Source: Myxococcus stipitatus
Lineage (GTDB): Bacteria > Myxococcota > Myxococcia > Myxococcales > Myxococcaceae
DNA length: 64,000 bases
Assembly (NCBI RefSeq): GCF_037414475.1
Contig: NZ_CP147913.1
Coordinates: 4,834,001-4,898,000 of the forward strand
Reading direction: 5' to 3'
Shown: one piece after another, positions 17,381 to 24,708 of the stretch
Layout of the letters: each line of letters starts with the position of its first letter
Position numbering within the stretch: the first letter of the stretch is position 1
Notes under the pieces: model-generated
What the model was told of the DNA's origin: nothing
Databases searched by the model: none
Seen by the model: the letters and a program-made list of their open reading frames with translations, nothing else
Made by a program: the position numbers and the translations under genes

Positions 17381-18181
17381 TCAGCCCGTGGCGGCGGCGC
17401 GGCCCTTCTGGGAGCGCCGCCGCAGCCAGTTGTGCAGGAACGCCTTCACGGCGGGGTGCTGCGACTCGCGGAACGAATCCGGAGGGCCGTACTCGACGAC
17501 GCGGCCCTCGTGCATCAGCGCGAGGTTGTCCGCCATGCCGAAGGCGGAGGCCACATCCGGCGTAATCACCAGCGACGTGGCGCCCAGCTGCTGCTTGCCG
17601 GTGAAGATGATTTCGTTCACGGACGCGGTGGTGAGCGGGTCCAGGCCGGCCGTGGGGTCGTCGTAGAGGAGGATTTTCGGCTGGAGGATGGCGGCGCGCG
17701 CGAAGCCCACGCGCTTCTGCATGCCTCCGGAGAGCTCGCCCGGAAAACGCGTGGTGGCATGCGACAGGCCCACCATCGCCAGCGTCTTGTTCACCGTCTC
17801 GCGAATCTCGGCCTCCGACATGCGCGTGCGCTCGCGCAGCGGGAAGGCCACGTTGTCGTAGACGTTGAGCGAGTCGAACAGCGCGTTGGCCTGGAACAAG
17901 ACGCCCTGGTCGCGGCGCATCTGGTTGAGCGCGGCCTCGTCCATCCGGGCCACCTCCTGGCCATTCACGAGCACCGTGCCTCGGTCCGGCTTCAACAGTC
18001 CCATGATGTGCTTCATCAACACGGACTTGCCGGAGCCCGACACCCCCATCAGCACGCAGGTGGTGCCCTCGGGCACCTCGAGGTCCACGCCTCGCAGCGC
18101 CTCGTTGTCGCCGAAGGACTTGTGGAGGCCCTTCACCTCGATGGCCAGCTTCGCCTGTGCCTTGCCGCCCGCGTTGCTCAT
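17381..18181 (-). CDS. ABC transporter ATP-binding protein, Mkl/MlaF-like, with altered catalytic residues
   Basis: A 266-residue ABC ATPase resembling the Mkl/MlaF proteins of lipid transporters. Walker A is GVSGSGKS (46-53), Q-loop Gln97, signature LSGGMQKR (150-157), Walker B LLYDDP (171-176). Two positions deviate: the catalytic glutamate after Walker B is Asp (DDP, where DEP is usual), and the switch histidine is Pro (VITPD at 205-209, where VTHD is expected). ATP binding should persist but hydrolysis may be slow or lost. No permease or MCE-domain gene is adjacent. The C-terminus is basic (RRRSQKGR). Confidence 0.85.
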   Translation of the reverse strand: MSNAGGKAQAKLAIEVKGLHKSFGDNEALRGVDLEVPEGTTCVLMGVSGSGKSVLMKHIMGLLKPDRGTVLVNGQEVARMDEAALNQMRRDQGVLFQANALFDSLNVYDNVAFPLRERTRMSEAEIRETVNKTLAMVGLSHATTRFPGELSGGMQKRVGFARAAILQPKILLYDDPTAGLDPLTTASVNEIIFTGKQQLGATSLVITPDVASAFGMADNLALMHEGRVVEYGPPDSFRESQHPAVKAFLHNWLRRRSQKGRAAATG

Positions 18182-18391
18182 GGCCTCTCACCATAGTGTG
18201 GCCCCTGGCGCTTCGCTTCCTCGAAGCGTCGGGAAGAGGCCGCGCCGCTCGACGTCCGGCGCGCCGCCCACCCTCCGCGCGCACTCGGAGGGCTGGCGGC
18301 GCGGCGAGCCGTCCTCAACGCGCTCGGCGCCTCACGGGGGGCCAAGGGCCACCACCACGAGACGCCGAGGGTTCACACGGGATTCCGCGGG

Positions 18392-18979
18392 TCAGGACGC
18401 CGTAGTCGCGCACCGCGCGATGATGGTGCGCAGCTGCGACTGCACGCCGGAGAGCGCGCTGCGCAGCCGGGCGTGGCGCAATGAGCCGGCCAGGGCATTG
18501 GAGAGCGCCTGGAGCACGGAGACCTCGGCGGGGGGCCAGATGCGCTCGGTCTGGCAGTCGTCGAAGCCCACGAAACCCCACCACTCGCCGCCCAGGGTGA
18601 TGGGGCAGACCAGCAGCGAGCGGATGTCCTGCGCCTCCAACAACTCCCGGGCGGGCGACGTGAAGTCCCTCGGGCGGCCCATCACCACCTTGCCCGTGGA
18701 CAGCGGCGGCACCCACGACGGGAGCACGTCCTCGTAGGGCACGTTCTGCAGCTCCGGGTTGTCCAACTGCGCGGACGTGGACGCCGCGGTCCACTCATAC
18801 CGCTGGCTGCAGAGGACCTTCCCGTCGGGGCCGGTGCTGTTCTCGAAGATGTAGACGCGGTCGACGCCAAGCGCCGCGCCCACTCTTCCAAGGGCCTCCG
18901 TGACGTTCGAGGGTTCGAACCCCTTGTCCAATAGCAACTGCGATACCTGCATGATGGTAGCGAACGCCTTCGAGGCCAT
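18392..18979 (-). CDS. GAF-domain protein
   Basis: A 195-residue cytosolic protein consisting of a single GAF domain. The pattern VTEALGRVGAALGVDRVYIF, then IRSLLVCPITLGGEWWGFVG and FDDC..ERIWPPAEVSVLQALS, is the standard GAF layout (residues about 25-170). No kinase, cyclase or DNA-binding domain follows, so it probably senses a small ligand and signals to a partner protein. The ligand cannot be inferred. It is upstream of the ABC ATPase in the same direction, but the 210-nt spacing argues against a tight operon. Confidence 0.8.
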   Translation of the reverse strand: MASKAFATIMQVSQLLLDKGFEPSNVTEALGRVGAALGVDRVYIFENSTGPDGKVLCSQRYEWTAASTSAQLDNPELQNVPYEDVLPSWVPPLSTGKVVMGRPRDFTSPARELLEAQDIRSLLVCPITLGGEWWGFVGFDDCQTERIWPPAEVSVLQALSNALAGSLRHARLRSALSGVQSQLRTIIARCATTAS

Positions 18980-19332
18980 GAGGGGGGAGCTCCAGGTGTC
19001 GAGTCGGGGGGCCTGTCGCGCTGGGGGGAGCGCGAGGCGAGCGTCGCATGTTCTTGGACCCTCGGGTCAAGCCTCTCTTCCGGGCCTTCCGGGTCGAGCG
19101 TGACACTCCAGCTCCACGGTACGGCGTTCCTCCATGCGCACACCTTTGCACAGCCGTTGAAGCAGTTGTTTCACGGGGTGACACTCGACATGAAATCCAT
19201 TGAGACGCGGAGTCCCAGGCACGGTGTGTCGTCCGCTCGAAAGCGTGAGTGCAACACGATTGCACCAGTGTCAGAGGACTGGGTTAGCGTGCGCGCTGTT
19301 TCATTCAGCCCCATTTCTCAAAGGAGTCATTC
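18980..19332. other. Intergenic region with a possible ECF-like promoter
   Basis: A 353-nt spacer between divergent genes. Positions 19260-19264 (TTGCA) and 19282-19289 (GGTTAGCG), separated by 17 nt, loosely resemble the copper-island promoter (TGTAA-N17-CGTTAGCG) and point toward the Cys-rich lipoprotein at 19333. The -35 element is a poor match, so this is tentative. AAAGGAG serves that gene's ribosome site. Confidence 0.3.
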
Positions 19333-19818
19333 ATGAAGTTGGGAGTGTGGATCACCCTCGTGGGTGCATCGATGCTGGCCTTCGCCGCGTGTGGAGGTGT
19401 CTCGGCGGATGCACCGGCGCAAGACACGGCGCGCGCCGAGTCCGAGTTGACGCAGTGTCCCTGTGGCGGCGTCGAGCCGGCCTGCCAGCCCTGCGCCTAT
19501 ATCTGTGGTGACAACTTCTGTGACACCGCGAATGGCGAGAGCATCAACACGTGTCCCGAGGACTGCGCCCCCACGCCGTACTGCGGCGACGGTGCCTGCA
19601 ATGGCGCTGAGTCGTACGGGTCGTGCCCGGGGGATTGTCCCTTCTTCGGATGCGGCGATGGTGTCTGCAATAACGGCGAGACGAATGTGTCATGCGCGTC
19701 GGATTGCAACGGCCCCACGTGCGGCGACCGCCTGTGTGAGACGCACGAGGTGGGGTGGTGCGTGACCGACTGCCGTCCGCCCTCGTGCGACACGTGCCCT
19801 CAGGAGCCGTGGCCCTGA
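19333..19818 (+). CDS. Cys-rich repeat lipoprotein (CGDGxC repeats)
   Basis: A 161-residue lipoprotein (signal ending FAAC, Cys at residue 20). After a short linker come four tandem Cys-rich units of about 20 residues: CGDNFC...CPEDC, CGDGACNGAESYGSCPGDC, CGDGVCNNGETNVSCASDC and CGDRLCETHEVGWCVTDC. Each unit has four regularly spaced cysteines and an acidic loop, as in the CGDGxCxxxE surface repeats abundant in myxobacteria; the repeats probably form disulphide-stapled calcium- or metal-binding modules. The tail adds CDTC. No enzyme domain is present. Function unknown, likely cell-surface. Confidence 0.8.
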   Translation: MKLGVWITLVGASMLAFAACGGVSADAPAQDTARAESELTQCPCGGVEPACQPCAYICGDNFCDTANGESINTCPEDCAPTPYCGDGACNGAESYGSCPGDCPFFGCGDGVCNNGETNVSCASDCNGPTCGDRLCETHEVGWCVTDCRPPSCDTCPQEPWP

Positions 19819-20035
19819 GTCCCAGGAAGGGCCGCTCCTGAGCACGCAGGCAGAGCGCTCAGGCGCGGCGTGAAATTTCCGCGGACGAGCGGGTGTGGGG
19901 GCCTCGGGATGCGCCTCCACCCCGCAACCCGCGAGCACCGATGAACGCTCCTGGCCGTCATGACGTCCCGCGGTCTTCCGCGCCCTCCGTGAATCATCTC
20001 GGCCCCACCGCGAGGTCCATGAGCGAGGCCGGAAC

Positions 20036-20143
20036 GTGGCCCGCCCCTGCCCGTCGTGTGATGCGCCTGTGAGTGCGCAAGGCGCACTCCCCGGGGAGAA
20101 AGTTGTCTGTGCGTACTGCCAGGCGACCTTCCTGATGGCGTAG
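20036..20143 (+). CDS. Putative 35-residue zinc-ribbon protein
   Basis: A very short frame starting at GTG 20036 (GAGG 7 nt upstream) reads MARPCPSCDAPVSAQ... and ends at TAG 20143. It contains CPSC near the N-terminus and CAYC near the C-terminus separated by about 17 residues, with GEKVVCAYCQATF matching the second knuckle of a zinc ribbon. Myxobacterial proteins often begin with such modules, so this could be a free-standing zinc ribbon or a remnant of a larger gene; no frame continues past the stop. The upstream 217 nt (19819-20035) shows only a weak hairpin at 19837-19863. Confidence 0.5.
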   Translation: MARPCPSCDAPVSAQGALPGEKVVCAYCQATFLMA

Positions 20144-20158
20144 AGAGAGGGCTCTCTG

Positions 20159-20186
20159 TGTAACCCGTGCAATCAATCGTCGTAGG
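20159..20186 (+). promoter_or_regulatory. ECF-type promoter candidate for the M16 peptidase operon
   Basis: TGTAA at 20159-20163 and CGTAGG at 20181-20186 are separated by exactly 17 nt and lie 79-84 nt before the ATG at 20265. The -35 is identical to that of the four copper-island promoters; the -10 differs (CGTAGG versus CGTTNG). It may belong to a different ECF sigma factor with related -35 preference. Confidence 0.45.
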
Positions 20187-20264
20187 GTGCCGTAGAGGCC
20201 TCGTGGTCGAGGGTGTCGAAGAGACCTCGGGCTTGGACGTGGAATCCTGTTTTCGGGAGGGTCG

Positions 20265-21698
20265 ATGAAGAAAGTACTCGGAGCGGTAACAGCCGCCGCG
20301 TTGATGGGATGCGCGGCTTCACAGGAAGCCCAGCTACCCACGCCCCCGCAGGCCGCGGAGCCGGCGAAGGTGGAGGCCCCGGTCGCCGCGGCGCGGCCCA
20401 AACTCCAGGTGCCGGTGGACTACTACAAGCTCGACAACGGCTTGAAGGTGGTGCTCTCGCGCGACACCACGACGCCGAAGGTGGTGGTGGGCGTCTATTA
20501 CAACATCGGCTTCCGCATCGAGCCGAAGAACCGCACGGGCTTCGCCCACCTGTTCGAGCACATGATGTTCCAGGGCTCGCGCAACATGGGGAAGATGGAG
20601 TTCATCCGCCTGGTCCAGAAGAACGGCGGCATGCTCAACGGCTCCACCCGCTTCGACTTCACCAACTACTTCGAGCTGGTGCCCTCCAACGCGCTGGAGC
20701 CCATGCTCTGGGCGGAAGCCGACCGCATGGCGGGCCTGGAGGTGACGCAGGACAACCTGAAGAACCAGCAGGGCGTGGTGTCCAACGAGGTGAAGGTCAA
20801 CGTCCTCAACCAGCCCTACGGCGGCTTCCCGTGGCTGGACATGCCGCAGGTGGCCAACACCAACTGGTACAACGCGCACAACTTCTACGGCGACCTGAAG
20901 GACCTGGAGGCCGCGACGCTGGAGGACGTGAGCACGTTCTTCAAGACGTACTACGCGCCCAGCAACGCCGCGCTGGTGGTGGTGGGTGACTTCGAGCCGG
21001 AGCAGGCGAAGGCGTGGATTCAGAAGTACTTCGGCCCGCTGGCCACCGCGCCCCAGCCGCAGAAGCCGGACATCTCCGAGCCTCGGCAGGAGAAGGAGAA
21101 GCGCCACGACAAGAAGGACCCGCTGGCCACGCGCCCCGCGCTCGCGGTGGGCTACCACATGCCCCCGGTGAACACCCCCGAGTACTACGCCATGGCGCTG
21201 GTGGACGAGGTGCTCCTGCAGGGCAACGACAGCATGCTCTACCAGCAGCTCGTGCAGAAGAAGGGCATGACGGGTGACCTGCAGGGCGGAGTGAACGAGC
21301 TGGGCAACCACTGGAACTACAACGGCCCCATGCAGTGGACGGCGTACCTCTACCATGACGCGACGACGACGTCGGATGCCATTCTGGCGGAGATTGACGC
21401 GGTGGTGGCGCAGCTCCAGGACAAGCCCGTCGACGCGGCGACCCTGGCGCGCGCGCGGGTGAAGGCGCGCTCGCACCTGTATGGGCAGATTGAGTCGATG
21501 TTCGACTTCGGCCGCGCGGACCTGCTGGCCTCGTCCGCGCTCTTCTTCGACGACCCGGCGCGCATCAACCGGCTGGAGGACGAACTGGAGAAGGTGACGC
21601 CGGAGCTCATCCAGAAGACCGCGCGCGAGTACCTGCGCCGCGAGAACCGCACGGTGCTCACGGTGACTCCCGCCCCCACCCAGGCCAAGGCCCGCTGA
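20265..21698 (+). CDS. M16-family zinc metallopeptidase (active subunit)
   Basis: A 477-residue exported protein with a lipoprotein-like start (lipobox LMGC). The inverted zinc motif HLFEH (His95, Glu98, His99) is present, with the third ligand Glu175 located 76 residues later in NEVKVN, exactly as in pitrilysin/M16B peptidases. A second M16 domain follows (about 250-470). In these families an active subunit pairs with an inactive one; the next gene is such a partner, only 4 nt downstream. They probably degrade peptides in the periplasm. Confidence 0.9.
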   Translation: MKKVLGAVTAAALMGCAASQEAQLPTPPQAAEPAKVEAPVAAARPKLQVPVDYYKLDNGLKVVLSRDTTTPKVVVGVYYNIGFRIEPKNRTGFAHLFEHMMFQGSRNMGKMEFIRLVQKNGGMLNGSTRFDFTNYFELVPSNALEPMLWAEADRMAGLEVTQDNLKNQQGVVSNEVKVNVLNQPYGGFPWLDMPQVANTNWYNAHNFYGDLKDLEAATLEDVSTFFKTYYAPSNAALVVVGDFEPEQAKAWIQKYFGPLATAPQPQKPDISEPRQEKEKRHDKKDPLATRPALAVGYHMPPVNTPEYYAMALVDEVLLQGNDSMLYQQLVQKKGMTGDLQGGVNELGNHWNYNGPMQWTAYLYHDATTTSDAILAEIDAVVAQLQDKPVDAATLARARVKARSHLYGQIESMFDFGRADLLASSALFFDDPARINRLEDELEKVTPELIQKTAREYLRRENRTVLTVTPAPTQAKAR

Positions 21699-21702
21699 GG
21701 AC

Positions 21703-23124
21703 ATGCGACCCATGAATACGCGCACACTTCGCAACCGTCTCGCCGCGCCCACGCTGGTGGCGCTCGGGTTGTTCACCGCGCCCGTCCTGGCCGCCGCTCC
21801 CGTCAAGCAGGCGCCGCCCGCCGCCGCCGCGCCCAAGCCGCTCAAGGCCCTGGTCCGCACCGAGTTCAAGCTCGACAACGGCCTGGAGGTCTCCCTGCTG
21901 CCCTATGGCGACATGCCCAAGGTCGCCGTCCAGCTCGCGGTCGACACGGGCAACGTCCACGAGAAGGCCAACGAAATCTGGCTCGCGGACCTGATGGGCA
22001 AGCTGTTGGTGGAGGGCACCACCACGCGCTCCGCGGAGCAGCTGGCCCAGGTCGCCGCTGGCCTCGGTGGCCAGCTCAACGTGGGCACCTCGGTGGACCA
22101 GACCTTCGTGGGCATCGAGGCCCTCTCCGAGTTCGCGCCCGAGGCCGTGGCGCTCATCGCGGACGTCAGCCAGCACCCGGCCTTCCCCCCCGCCGAGGTG
22201 GAGCGGGTGAAGACGAACCTGCAGCGCGACGTGGCCATCTACCGGAGCCAGCCGCAGACGCTCGCCGATGAGCTGCTGGCGAAGTCTCTCTACGGTGAGG
22301 GCCACCCCTATGGCCGGCAGTACCCGTCGGAGGAGATGCTCAAGGGCTACACCCGCGAGGCGGTGAGCGCGTTCTACGACGCCAACGTCGGCGCGGCCCG
22401 CTCGCGGTTGTACGTGGTGGGCCGGTTCGAGGCGGCCCCGGTGGAGAAGGCGATTCGCGAGGCGTTCTCCGGCTGGAAGGCCGGCCCGGAGCGCGTGCGC
22501 AACGTGCCCCAGCAGAAGGTGGCCAAGGCGGTGCAGTTCATCGACCGTCCTGGCGCGGTGCAGTCCACGGTGCGCGTGGCGGTGAAGGCGCTGCCTCCGT
22601 CCAGCCCGGACTATGTCCGCCAGGAGGTCATGAACACCTTGCTGGGGGGCTACTTCAGCTCGCGCGTGACGGCGAACATCCGCGAGAAGAAGGGCTATTC
22701 GTACTCGCCCTACAGCCGGGTGTCGCCGCACGTGGAGGACGCCTACTGGGCGCAGCACGCGGACGTGACGACGGCCGTCACGGGTGAGTCGCTGAAGGAA
22801 ATCCTCAAGGAGGTGGACACGCTGCGCAAGACGCCGCCTTCGGCGGAGGAGCTGCGCGACGTGCAGAACTACCTGGCGGGCAACTTCCTGATTACGAACG
22901 CGTCGCGCTTCGGCCTCCTGGGCAAGCTGCGCTTCGTGGACCTGCACGGCCTGCCGGATTCCTATCTGGAGAACTACGTGCAGACGGTGATGTCCGTCAC
23001 GCCCGAGCAGGTTCAGCAGATGGCCGCGAAGATGCTCAAGCAGGATTCGATGTCCATCGTCGTCGTGGGTGACCTCAAGGTGGTGAAGCCGCAGCTCAAG
23101 GTGCTGCCGCCTCCGCTGCGCTGA
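21703..23124 (+). CDS. M16-family peptidase-like protein (inactive partner)
   Basis: A 473-residue exported M16 homologue with signal peptide ending VLAAAP. The zinc site is lost: the position of HxxEH reads WLADL (in EIWLADLMGKLLVEGT). The C-terminal M16 domain keeps the Arg/Tyr substrate-binding region (SSRVTANIREKKGYSYSPYS), which in two-chain M16B enzymes is supplied by the non-catalytic subunit. It starts at ATG 21703 or 21712, 4-13 nt after the active subunit's stop, so both are one operon and likely form a heterodimer. A strong hairpin follows at 23144. Confidence 0.9.
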   Translation: MRPMNTRTLRNRLAAPTLVALGLFTAPVLAAAPVKQAPPAAAAPKPLKALVRTEFKLDNGLEVSLLPYGDMPKVAVQLAVDTGNVHEKANEIWLADLMGKLLVEGTTTRSAEQLAQVAAGLGGQLNVGTSVDQTFVGIEALSEFAPEAVALIADVSQHPAFPPAEVERVKTNLQRDVAIYRSQPQTLADELLAKSLYGEGHPYGRQYPSEEMLKGYTREAVSAFYDANVGAARSRLYVVGRFEAAPVEKAIREAFSGWKAGPERVRNVPQQKVAKAVQFIDRPGAVQSTVRVAVKALPPSSPDYVRQEVMNTLLGGYFSSRVTANIREKKGYSYSPYSRVSPHVEDAYWAQHADVTTAVTGESLKEILKEVDTLRKTPPSAEELRDVQNYLAGNFLITNASRFGLLGKLRFVDLHGLPDSYLENYVQTVMSVTPEQVQQMAAKMLKQDSMSIVVVGDLKVVKPQLKVLPPPLR

Positions 23125-23143
23125 CGTCAGCTGAAGTCAGGGG

Positions 23144-23175
23144 GCGCCCCGTCCTCATGGACGTGGACGGGGCGC
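23144..23175 (+). terminator. Terminator hairpin after the M16 operon
   Basis: A perfect 11-bp stem (GCGCCCCGTCC / GGACGGGGCGC) with a 10-nt loop lies 20 nt after the stop at 23124, between convergent genes. It is followed by GCCCTTGG with no long T-run. Confidence 0.65.
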
Positions 23176-23258
23176 GCCCTTGGGGCCGCATCGGAGCTTC
23201 TGGGCTGAGACCACGCCGATGGCCCCTGCGGTGTCGTCGGGGCACCGCCCTATCGGGC

Positions 23259-24530
23259 TCAGGCCCCGAGTCGCTTGTGGCGGTGCCGCCATCTTGAGTG
23301 TTCCTGCTCGATGAGATGGACGGCGCGCTCGGTCCCGTCTTCCCCTCGGATGCGCTCACCCATCGCCGCGGCATGGGCTTGGACTCTCGGGGACAAGGCC
23401 TCGCGGATGGCAACCGCGAGGCGCTCGGCCGTGAGGGATTTCTGGGGGACTGGTCGTGGCCCGACACCCGCCTGGTGAACCCTGTGCCCCCAGAAGGGCT
23501 GGTCACCCAGAAAGGGACAGATGACCGTGGGTTTTCCCGCGCGCAATCCGGCCATCGTGGAGCCGGCTCCACCGTGGTGCACCACGGCGCTCATCCGGGG
23601 AAACAGCCAGTCGTGTGGCGCGGACTCCAACATGAAAACCTCGGGCGGGAGCGCCTGTACCTTCAGTCCGCCCCATCCCGTGGTCAGCACCGCGCGCTCA
23701 CCGGTCAACGCCACGGCCTTCAGGATGGCCGAGGCGCGAGCATCAGCGTGTGCCGCGCCCATGCTGCCGAAGCCCACGTAGACAGGAGGTGCGCCCCCCG
23801 CGAGGAACGCCTGTAATTCGTTGGGAGGAGTCCACTGGTCGGCCTCGTCGAGAAACCAGCCGCCCGTCACCTGCGCCTGGGCGGGCCAGTCGGCGGGGCG
23901 AGGCAGCAGGTGCTCGCTGTACGCGTACAGGGCGGAGACCTCCGAGCCATCGGCACGCCTCATCGGGTCCGCGAAGCGTGAGAGGGGCGCGAGGCCCAAC
24001 GTCTTCACGCGGAAGTCGTTGGTCGCTCCAGCCCAGAACGCATTGGCCAACGAAAGGACGCGGTAGCTGAGCGCGTTGAGCCAACCGCCCAGCCGGAAGA
24101 AGGGGAGAATCGGCACGGGGAACTCGCGCGTCCGGGTCAGCGGCAGCGGCATGGCCAGCAGTTCCGTGGCTCCGAGCTTCTCAGCGATGTGATGACTTCC
24201 GAGCGCCTTGGAGTGGTACACGAACACGTCCGGCTCCACCTCCCGAGCCGCTCGCCATTCGTCCTCCAGGCCCGCCCGGATGATGGCGCCGAACCCCTTG
24301 AACAGCCGCCGCTGCTCGGCGCGCGTGGGGGCACGCAGAACCGCCTCGGTCAGCTCCAGCACTGCATTGTCCATGTGGGCGTATGGAATGCCGTGGCGTT
24401 CCACCATGCCTCGGAAGCCGGTGGGGGTGCAGAGCGCGACGACATGGCCCCGCGCCTTCAATGTCTTGGCAAGTGCGACGAAGGGTTGGACATCCCCTCG
24501 GGTTCCGTAGGTGGAAAGGAGCACGCGCAT
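23259..24530 (-). CDS. UDP-glycosyltransferase-like protein (GT1, macrolide/sterol type)
   Basis: A 423-residue GT-B glycosyltransferase. It begins MRVLLSTYGTRGDVQPFVAL, the classic N-terminal motif of GT1 enzymes acting on sterols, macrolides or glycopeptides. The C-terminal domain has PVYVGFGSM and HHGGAGSTMAGLRAGKPTV, the donor-binding signature with the conserved His and Gly residues. It should transfer a sugar from a nucleotide donor onto a lipophilic small molecule. The ATG at 24530 follows GGAGG; a longer frame upstream lacks protein character. No biosynthetic gene cluster surrounds it. Confidence 0.9.
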   Translation of the reverse strand: MRVLLSTYGTRGDVQPFVALAKTLKARGHVVALCTPTGFRGMVERHGIPYAHMDNAVLELTEAVLRAPTRAEQRRLFKGFGAIIRAGLEDEWRAAREVEPDVFVYHSKALGSHHIAEKLGATELLAMPLPLTRTREFPVPILPFFRLGGWLNALSYRVLSLANAFWAGATNDFRVKTLGLAPLSRFADPMRRADGSEVSALYAYSEHLLPRPADWPAQAQVTGGWFLDEADQWTPPNELQAFLAGGAPPVYVGFGSMGAAHADARASAILKAVALTGERAVLTTGWGGLKVQALPPEVFMLESAPHDWLFPRMSAVVHHGGAGSTMAGLRAGKPTVICPFLGDQPFWGHRVHQAGVGPRPVPQKSLTAERLAVAIREALSPRVQAHAAAMGERIRGEDGTERAVHLIEQEHSRWRHRHKRLGA

Positions 24531-24708
24531 GGGGCCTCCACGTTGGAGTGGGTCCGCGGTGACAACCGCGGCAAGGTGGCGGCCCGACCACCAAGGAACC
24601 TGTGCGTGCCAGCGCGGGACGCACACCCTTTGAGCTGTGCCGCCAGACTTGCATGGAGGGGGGCCTCGCGCCACGGAATCCGCGTGGCCCGTGGCGTGGC
24701 GTCGCACC

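Noticed and set aside
18911..18923. GGGTTCGAACCCC resembles a tRNA T-arm
   Set aside because: It lies inside the GAF-domain coding sequence, and no acceptor stem, D-arm or anticodon arm could be built around it.
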